Positions 58,413 through 64,000 of a stretch of 64,000 nucleotides of DNA are shown in pieces (position 1 is the stretch's first letter; each line of letters opens with the position of its first letter). Below the pieces are notes generated by a model that was not told the origin of the DNA, did not search any database, and saw nothing but the letters and a program-made list of their open reading frames with translations. The DNA is taken from NCBI RefSeq assembly GCF_020055635.1, contig NZ_JAIPUT010000001.1:124001-188000 (forward strand), read 5' to 3'. Made by a program: the position numbers and the translations under genes. Origin of the DNA: Marivita sp. (GTDB lineage Bacteria; Pseudomonadota; Alphaproteobacteria; Rhodobacterales; Rhodobacteraceae).

Positions 58413-58467
58413 GAGTCACCTCGTGTTTTCGGCCCAGTGTCGCGGCGTGCGGCAGGGTTTGCAAGGC

Positions 58468-59445
58468 TCAGCGCCACGATAGCGGCGGCAGTTTTCCGAC
58501 CGGGACCGGGCCCAGCAGCACTGTGCCCCGCTCAAGACCCAGGGTCACATCGAGACTGTCCCGCGTTCCGTTGAACATGGCGAGCATGGAGAGCATTTCG
58601 GCCAGGAGATCGACCATTTCGGCAGGCAGGTCGCCGTTTTGCCGGGCAGCCTCAAGACCCTCGCGCCAGTTGTCCGCCGCGATATCGATTTCGCCGGTGG
58701 CGCGCCCCTGGTCATCGAATGTTGCAGCGCCCGTCACCTGGAACGTCACGGGCCCGTAGCTGATCTCGGACCGGGTCAGGTCCACCGAGCGAAGGCGGGG
58801 CGTCGGGTCGGCCAGGCCGTCGAGTGTCAGCGGGTCCTCGAACGTGACGTTCATCTGAGCGCGCAGGGAGCCGAGCGAGTCGGGGCCGATATCGGCGGAC
58901 ACCCGCGGTGTCGTTGCGGCGATGCTGCCGACCGATACCGCCAGACGGTAGCTGGACTGCGACAGGTCGATTCTTTGCAGGGCTGCGTTGACCTCGGCCA
59001 TTGCGACCGCTTGGTCGGGGCCGGTGATGTTGAGAACCGCCGCTTCGACATTGCTGCGCACCAGCGCATCGTCGTCATGGATGACGCTGGCGCGCAGGCC
59101 GTCCGACGTCACCGTGGTCTCGCCAGCAGGGGTTGTGATCGTCTGGGTATCCGGCCATGCCACGATCACATGACCCTGCCGGTAGCTCAGGCCAAGCACC
59201 TGGAAAAATGGCGCGCGCCACCCGAGCGATCCGTCGGGCGAAATCAGGACCGGCTCGGTGATCGTCAGATCGGTCCGGTTCGGAAATCCGCGCACGGTCA
59301 GGTCGGCATAATCGGCCTGCCAGCCCTTGGCGCGCTGGTCAGCAAACCAGGCCGCGGTCTCGGTGCGCATGGCGTGCGCGGCATAGAACCACCATCCGCC
59401 ATAGGCCAGCGCCGCCACGATGATCACAACCAGCAAACGTTTCAC
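58468..59445 (-). CDS. DUF2125 membrane-anchored protein
   Basis: 325 codons starting at GTG (VKRLLVVIIVAALAYGGWWF), with GGGGGG just upstream; an N-terminal membrane anchor (about 4-22) is followed by a periplasmic beta-rich domain with the DUF2125 blocks TVRGFPNRTDLTIT and VLGLSYRQGHVIVAWP. The family is restricted mainly to alphaproteobacteria and has no known function; its fold resembles lipid-transfer AsmA-like domains only in being strand-rich. Confidence 0.82.
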   Translation of the reverse strand: MKRLLVVIIVAALAYGGWWFYAAHAMRTETAAWFADQRAKGWQADYADLTVRGFPNRTDLTITEPVLISPDGSLGWRAPFFQVLGLSYRQGHVIVAWPDTQTITTPAGETTVTSDGLRASVIHDDDALVRSNVEAAVLNITGPDQAVAMAEVNAALQRIDLSQSSYRLAVSVGSIAATTPRVSADIGPDSLGSLRAQMNVTFEDPLTLDGLADPTPRLRSVDLTRSEISYGPVTFQVTGAATFDDQGRATGEIDIAADNWREGLEAARQNGDLPAEMVDLLAEMLSMLAMFNGTRDSLDVTLGLERGTVLLGPVPVGKLPPLSWR

Positions 59446-59510
59446 CGCGCCCCCCTTTTTTCTGCCGCGCCTTTGGTGTTTACCGCGCCCATGACAACAG
59501 GACCAGCAGC

Positions 59511-60041
59511 ATGACACTTTGGGTGTTCGGATACGGATCGCTTTTGTGGAACCCGGGCTTTACCCCGGTCGAGACCGCGCATGCGCGGCTGGAAGGCTAT
59601 GCGCGCAGTTTCTGCATGCGGTCGATCCATCACCGGGGCACCGATGACAAGCCCGGCCTCGTGCTGGCCCTTGATGCGCAGCTCGGAAGCACCTGCGACG
59701 GCTTGGCGATGCTGATGCAAGAAGCCGAACTGGACGCCACCATGGCGTATCTGCGCGAACGGGAACTGGTGTCGTCGGCCTATCTGGAAAAGACGCTGCC
59801 GCTGAGACTTGCCGATGGGCGCGACGTCACGGCGGTGACCTATGTGATCGACCCGGAACATGTGCAATATTGCGGTTCGCTGGAACTTGAGGAACAGGCG
59901 CAGATCATCGCAACGGCCATCGGCGGGCGCGGACCGAACAGCGAATACCTGTTCAATACCGCGGCACATCTGTCGGAACTGGGCATTCCGGATGCGGAAC
60001 TCGACTGGCTCTGTGCCCGTGTGCGCAGCTTGATCGCTTAA
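59511..60041 (+). CDS. chaC: Gamma-glutamylcyclotransferase (ChaC family)
   Basis: 176 codons. Degrades glutathione to 5-oxoproline and Cys-Gly. FGYGSLLWNPGF (6-17) is the ChaC substrate loop; Glu85 in YLRERE is the likely catalytic acid; CDGLAMLM and YCGSLELEEQAQIIATAIGG complete the fold. Length is normal for bacterial ChaC. Divergent from the DUF2125 gene. Confidence 0.92.
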   Translation: MTLWVFGYGSLLWNPGFTPVETAHARLEGYARSFCMRSIHHRGTDDKPGLVLALDAQLGSTCDGLAMLMQEAELDATMAYLRERELVSSAYLEKTLPLRLADGRDVTAVTYVIDPEHVQYCGSLELEEQAQIIATAIGGRGPNSEYLFNTAAHLSELGIPDAELDWLCARVRSLIA

Positions 60042-60112
60042 CGGCTTGGCGATTGGCGGCGAACCGCCTAGTGTGCCTGCGAAGAAAAAGAAACGCGTCA
60101 GGAACTGTCCGA

Positions 60113-61306
60113 ATGGATCAGCCGGACATCGAGGCCGAGCCACATTTCTCCCAGCCTGTTCGACAGGTGCTGATGATGCTGCTTGTCCTGGGCCTTACGG
60201 GGTTCGGGGGATTTCTGGCGTTGCCGCGGGTCTTGCCCGTGTTCGAGGCGAACCCCTATCTCAATGGGTTCATTGGCTTTGTGTTCGTGATCGGGGTGCT
60301 GGCCTGTTTCTGGCAGGTCTGGCAGCTGATCCAGTCCGTCCGCTGGATCGAGCAATTCGCCCAGGAGCGCGAGCGCGGCGTCCAGAGCAAGGCCCCGCTT
60401 CTGCTGGCCCCGTTGGCCACGCTCTTGAAATCGCGTGGCCGTCGCATGCAGATCAACACGGCCTCGACCCGGTCGATCCTTGATTCCGTTGCGACGCGGA
60501 TCGACGAAGCGCGCGAGATCACGCGGTATATCGTCAATTTGCTGATTTTTCTCGGCCTTCTGGGCACGTTCTACGGTCTGGCCACCACGGTCCCGGCGCT
60601 TGTCGATACGATCCGCGGCTTGGCGCCCGAAGACGGCGAAAGCGGCGTCGAGGTGTTCGCCCGGCTCATGGACGGGATGGACAACCAGCTGTCTGGCATG
60701 GGGGTCGCCTTTGCGTCTTCCCTGCTGGGGCTGGCCGGGTCGCTGGTGGTTGGATTGCTCGAACTGTTCGCCGGGCACGGGCAGAACCGGTTCTACCGCG
60801 AGCTTGAGGAATGGCTGAGCTCGATCACCAAGCTGGGTTTTGCCAGTGGCGAGGCCGATGGCGGCGGCGACATGGGGATGACCGGTGTCGTGCTGGATCA
60901 GCTTGTCGAGCAGATGGAGGCGATGCAGCTTCTGTTCGCGCGATCCGAAGAGGGCCGGTCCGAGGTGGAATACCGGCTTGGTCAGCTGAGCGACTCGCTC
61001 GAGCGGATGACCGAACGCATGGAGGCCACAGCCCCGAGTGCCACCGCCTTTGCGCGCATTGCCGACAGCCAGGATCGCCTGATCGACGTGCTGACGCAGA
61101 AGTCCGAGAATGAGGGCCTGGATGCGGAAAGCCGCATGCGGCTGAGGTCGATCGACGTTCAGATGCTGCGCATCCTCGAAGAGGTGGCGGCGGGGCGTCA
61201 GGAAACCATGGCCGAGTTGCGAACCGATCTGTCCACGATCGGACGCGCGCTGGAGCGCATGGCCCGCAGCGCTGGCCGCCCCAGCGACAAGAAGGGCGAG
61301 GGCTAG
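60113..61306 (+). CDS. MotA/TolQ/ExbB-like proton channel protein
   Basis: 397 codons from the ATG giving MDQPDIEAEPHFSQPVRQ, with AGGAAC upstream. Four transmembrane helices (about 18-38, 50-72, 139-165, 196-220); the third and fourth carry the family core (LIFLGLLGTFYGLATTVPAL and MGVAFASSLLGLAGSLVVGL). A large cytoplasmic loop and a ~170-residue cytoplasmic C-terminal tail with coiled-coil potential follow. Pairs with the MotB/OmpA-like gene 3 bases downstream to form an ion-driven complex. Layout recalls ZorA, but no zorC/D/E genes are present. Confidence 0.85.
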   Translation: MDQPDIEAEPHFSQPVRQVLMMLLVLGLTGFGGFLALPRVLPVFEANPYLNGFIGFVFVIGVLACFWQVWQLIQSVRWIEQFAQERERGVQSKAPLLLAPLATLLKSRGRRMQINTASTRSILDSVATRIDEAREITRYIVNLLIFLGLLGTFYGLATTVPALVDTIRGLAPEDGESGVEVFARLMDGMDNQLSGMGVAFASSLLGLAGSLVVGLLELFAGHGQNRFYRELEEWLSSITKLGFASGEADGGGDMGMTGVVLDQLVEQMEAMQLLFARSEEGRSEVEYRLGQLSDSLERMTERMEATAPSATAFARIADSQDRLIDVLTQKSENEGLDAESRMRLRSIDVQMLRILEEVAAGRQETMAELRTDLSTIGRALERMARSAGRPSDKKGEG

Positions 61307-61309
61307 GCC

Positions 61310-63508
61310 ATGGCTCTGTCGCGGCGCACCGGATCCCGGTTCCAGGCCTCGATCTGGCCCGGGTTCGTGGATGCAATGACCGGACTTCTGCTGGTGCTGA
61401 TGTTCGTTCTGACCATCTTCATGGTGGTGCAGGCGGTGCTGCGCGATACCATCACCGGGCAGGAAAACGAACTCAACTCGCTGTCCTCCGAGATCGCCGA
61501 ACTGGCCCGTGCGCTGGGGCTCGAGCAGCAGCGCTCCACATCGCTGACCAACCAGCTCGGCGCGCTGAATGCGACGCTGGAAGACACCCAGGCGCGGCTG
61601 ACCGAACAGGAGGCGATCATCGAGTCGCTGTCGGCCACGCGCGACCGGCAGGCGGCTGCGCTCGACGCGGCGGATGCGCGGATCGCGTCTTTCGAGGAAC
61701 AGGTGGCGGGCCTCTTGGCCGAACGCGATACCGCGCGGGATCGGGCGGACACACTGCTTTCGGAACGCGATACCGCGCGGGTCCAGGTCGCGGATCTGGA
61801 GGCGGCTCAAGAGCGGTTGATGTCGGAGCAGGATGCGCTGAACCTGGCGCTTGCAACGGCCCGCAGCGAAGTCGACGAACAGGCCGAAGCGGCGCGCTTG
61901 GCAGCGGCACGGCGCGAGGCGCTCGAGGCACTGGTTGCCGATCTGCGCGCCGATAACGCCGAGGCGACGGAGCAGGTCAGTTCGCTGACCGCACAGGTCG
62001 ATACGCTCGAAACGGAACTGAGCGAAGAGGAAGCCGCCAAGCTCGCCGAAGCCGCGGCGGCCGAGGCCTTGCGCGAACGTTTGGAAAACGCGGATGCCGA
62101 GCTGACCGCGATGACCATGGCGCTCGAAGAGCAGCGTGCGCGGGCGGAGGAAACGCTGACCTTGCTGGCTGCGGCGCGTGACGCCGAGGACGATCTGAAC
62201 GCACGGCTGGCGGCGGCTTTGCTTGAAGGCGAAGAAACAGCGTCGGCCTTGCAGGCGCGGCTGGATGCACAGGCCGACCGGATCGAAGGGCTGCAGTCCG
62301 AACTCGATGGGGCAGCGGTCGATCAATCCACATTGTCGTCGCTGGAGGCGCAATTGTCCGCCGCCTTGAGCCGCGTTTCCGAGGCCGATGCGCTGGAAGC
62401 GCGGCTAGAAGACTTGCGCGCCGAGAACGCCAACCTTTCCGCCGACCTGACCGAATCCGAACAGACCACCGCCGAGATGCAGGCGTCGTTAGAGGCGCTG
62501 CGTCAGGCTTTGGCCGAGGCTCAGGCAGACGCGGCGGCGCGGACCGAGACCGAGCAGACCCTGGAGCAACGACTGGCCGCAGCCCTGGCGCAGCAAAACT
62601 CGACCGAAGCGACGCTGGACGAGACGCGCGACCAGCTTGCGGCCGCATTGGCAGCGCAGGTGGCGGCAGAGACCGCCCTCCAGGACCGCCTGTCCGATGC
62701 GGAGCAACGGCGTGTTCTGCTTGAGCAGGCGCGGGAGAGGTTGGAAGAGGAGACACAACGTGCCAGCGAGGCGCAGCAGCAGACGGAACTGCTGAACCAG
62801 CAGGTTGGCGCGCTGCGCAGACAATTGTCATCCTTGCAGGGGCTTCTGGACGAAGCCGCAGCAAAGGATGTGGAAGCGCAGATCCAGTTGGAGAGCCTGG
62901 GCAGCGAGTTGAACTCCGCGCTGGCGCGGGTTGCGTCAGAGGAACGGCGGCGGCGGCAGCTTGAGGAGGCCGAACGCCAACGGCTCGAGGAAGAGCGGCA
63001 GCGCCTGGAGGAGGAAAGGCAACGGCTGGCCGGTCAAAACCAGGATCTCGAACGTTATCGGTCCGAGTTCTTTGGCCGCCTGCGGGAAGTCCTGGGCAAC
63101 CGGGAAGGCGTGCGCATCGAAGGGGACCGGTTCGTGTTTTCGTCCGAGGTGCTCTTCCCGCCTGCCGAGGCCGGGCTGTCGCCGGGAGGCCGCGCGCAGA
63201 TCGCCAACGTTGCGGAAATCCTGCGCGATGTGGCCGAGGACATTCCCGCCGGGATCAACTGGATCATCCGCGTCGACGGGCATACCGACAACCTGCCGCT
63301 TTCGGGCCAGGGGGTCTATGCCGACAACTGGGAACTGTCGCAGGCGCGGGCGCTTTCGGTGGTGCGCTACATGATCGAAGAGCTGGAGATCCCGCCGCAG
63401 CGGCTCTCGGCCAACGGGTTCGGAGAATACCAGCCGGTGAACACCGCTGACACAGCCGAAGCCCGGGCACAGAACCGGCGGATCGAGTTGAAGCTGACCG
63501 AGCAGTAA
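61310..63508 (+). CDS. MotB-like OmpA-family protein with long periplasmic coiled coil
   Basis: 732 codons. One transmembrane helix at about 23-44, preceded by PGFVDAMTG in which Asp21 matches the proton-carrying Asp of MotB. Residues ~48-585 are an almost unbroken Ala/Glu/Arg/Gln/Leu coiled coil, and residues ~590-732 form an OmpA peptidoglycan-binding domain with FSSEVLFPPAEAGLS, VDGHTDNLPLSG and NRRIELKLTEQ. The predicted periplasmic rod could reach far beyond normal MotB proteins. Translationally linked to the channel gene. Confidence 0.88.
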   Translation: MALSRRTGSRFQASIWPGFVDAMTGLLLVLMFVLTIFMVVQAVLRDTITGQENELNSLSSEIAELARALGLEQQRSTSLTNQLGALNATLEDTQARLTEQEAIIESLSATRDRQAAALDAADARIASFEEQVAGLLAERDTARDRADTLLSERDTARVQVADLEAAQERLMSEQDALNLALATARSEVDEQAEAARLAAARREALEALVADLRADNAEATEQVSSLTAQVDTLETELSEEEAAKLAEAAAAEALRERLENADAELTAMTMALEEQRARAEETLTLLAAARDAEDDLNARLAAALLEGEETASALQARLDAQADRIEGLQSELDGAAVDQSTLSSLEAQLSAALSRVSEADALEARLEDLRAENANLSADLTESEQTTAEMQASLEALRQALAEAQADAAARTETEQTLEQRLAAALAQQNSTEATLDETRDQLAAALAAQVAAETALQDRLSDAEQRRVLLEQARERLEEETQRASEAQQQTELLNQQVGALRRQLSSLQGLLDEAAAKDVEAQIQLESLGSELNSALARVASEERRRRQLEEAERQRLEEERQRLEEERQRLAGQNQDLERYRSEFFGRLREVLGNREGVRIEGDRFVFSSEVLFPPAEAGLSPGGRAQIANVAEILRDVAEDIPAGINWIIRVDGHTDNLPLSGQGVYADNWELSQARALSVVRYMIEELEIPPQRLSANGFGEYQPVNTADTAEARAQNRRIELKLTEQ

Positions 63509-63511
63509 GCG

Positions 63512-64000
63512 CTATTCGACGGTGACATCCGCATGGCGCACCGCGACGATCACGTCACCCCGGATCATCCGCGCATAGCCGCGATAGGCGCCCTTGGGCC
63601 AACCCTCGCCGGGCGCACGACGCCCGTAGGCACGCATCAACTGGGCCTGATCGACATCAAGACGCGCGGTGTGTTCGAAAATCATCCCATCGGGGCCGAA
63701 CATCTCGAAGTCGATCCGGTCGTATCTGTTGCCATGAAAGGCGTGGGCGTAGAGAACCAGCGCATCCGCCGGTGACAGGGTCGTTCGACGCGCCGCGCCG
63801 GATTGAACCGCGTCCAGTTCCGGCACGCCATCCGACACACCGACGGTGAAGAGACCGGCATCGGTGTATTTCGGCGTATCGACCCAGAGGGTTTGCAGCG
63901 GTGTGCTGCAGGCATTGTCCTGTCCCGGTGCGAAGGGGTCCACAAGTGCGTCGCCCTGCGTGATGGTCAGGTGAAGATGCGGGTAATTGGTCAGACCGCT
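63512..64000 (-). CDS. M23 family metallopeptidase, partial (C-terminal part)
   Basis: The last 162 codons; the gene enters from the right edge. The visible start GLTNYPHLHLTIT carries the HxH zinc-binding pair of LytM/M23 peptidoglycan endopeptidases, followed by VDPFAP and a C-terminal extension (YTDAGLFTVGVSDGVPELDA) of unknown fold ending RHADVTVE. Probably a periplasmic peptidoglycan hydrolase. Convergent with the OmpA-like gene, 3 bases between stops. Confidence 0.75.
   Translation of the reverse strand, partial: SGLTNYPHLHLTITQGDALVDPFAPGQDNACSTPLQTLWVDTPKYTDAGLFTVGVSDGVPELDAVQSGAARRTTLSPADALVLYAHAFHGNRYDRIDFEMFGPDGMIFEHTARLDVDQAQLMRAYGRRAPGEGWPKGAYRGYARMIRGDVIVAVRHADVTVE

Noticed and set aside
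60113-63508. Zorya antiphage defence system
   Set aside because: Only ZorA/ZorB-like proteins are seen. No ZorC, ZorD helicase or ZorE nuclease is adjacent, and the neighbours are housekeeping genes.
1-64000. tRNA, rRNA, insertion sequence, integrase or prophage remnants
   Set aside because: I inspected the gaps between genes, all under about 340 bases, and saw no cloverleaf-like TTCGAATCC arm with acceptor pairing, no terminal inverted repeats with a transposase and no phage genes. A tRNAscan and IS search would settle this.

Overview
The window is ordinary core chromosome of a high-GC alphaproteobacterium. I infer Rhodobacteraceae / Roseobacter clade from protein style (DUF3035, DUF2125, DUF1674 and YlxR-L7Ae proteins), from the rimP-nusA-ylxR-infB operon with an attenuator-like leader, from separate mnmD and MnmC-oxidase-like genes, and from an alphaproteobacterial heat-shock promoter before dnaK. 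The genus cannot be fixed from this sequence. I see no rRNA, tRNA, CRISPR array, transposase, integrase or prophage gene, and coding density is very high.

Layout. 1-6.8 kb, minus strand: a surface-polysaccharide block (galU, galE and three glycosyltransferases in one tight run, then another family-2 glycosyltransferase behind cysQ). 6.9-12.6 kb: an ABC-2 type export permease, alkB, then dnaK-dnaJ behind a heat-shock promoter, and radC. 12.6-18.0 kb, minus: a PstS-like/OmpA fusion protein, a secreted protein and secA. 18.2-20.9 kb, plus: a PpiC-type prolyl isomerase, argJ, mutT and a 44-codon small ORF. 21.0-32.5 kb, minus: the rimP-nusA-ylxR-infB operon, with tamA-tamB upstream of it. 32.7-34.7 kb: a secreted protein, a small secreted protein overlapping a membrane-anchored winged-helix protein, and a 334-base gene-free stretch carrying six CGTACG sites. 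34.7-38.0 kb, minus: an inositol-monophosphatase-family gene, pmbA/tldE, a DUF2233 protein and rbfA. 38.0-48.2 kb, mostly plus: dapB, an rsmB-type methyltransferase, a heparinase-like protein, purH, lspA, a DUF3035 lipoprotein and two M16 peptidases. 48.3-53.9 kb: dapA, a soluble lytic transglycosylase, an EamA transporter and the mnmD/MnmC-oxidase-like pair. 53.9-58.4 kb, minus: an M20 deacylase, a peptide-type solute-binding protein, a four-palindrome array and a MocR-type regulator. 58.5-64 kb: DUF2125, ChaC, a MotA/ExbB-like plus MotB/OmpA-like pair, and a partial M23 peptidase.

Working together. Much of the window serves the envelope: protein export (SecA), periplasmic folding (PpiC), outer-membrane assembly (TamAB), lipoprotein maturation (LspA), peptidoglycan turnover (Slt, M23), glycan synthesis, and an ion-driven MotAB-like complex. 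A second theme is translation and RNA (IF-2, NusA, RimP, RbfA, RsmB-like, MnmD). Lysine/arginine/purine biosynthesis is represented by dapA, dapB, argJ and purH.

Most worth a second look: (1) the small secreted protein plus membrane-tethered winged-helix protein next to the CGTACG cluster, which looks like a compact transmembrane gene-regulation module; (2) four consecutive perfect palindromes, all centred on TTCGAA and spaced 24-25 bp, between a binding-protein gene and its neighbouring MocR regulator; (3) the MotAB/ZorAB-like pair with a very long periplasmic coiled coil. No unmistakably new multi-gene system is present.
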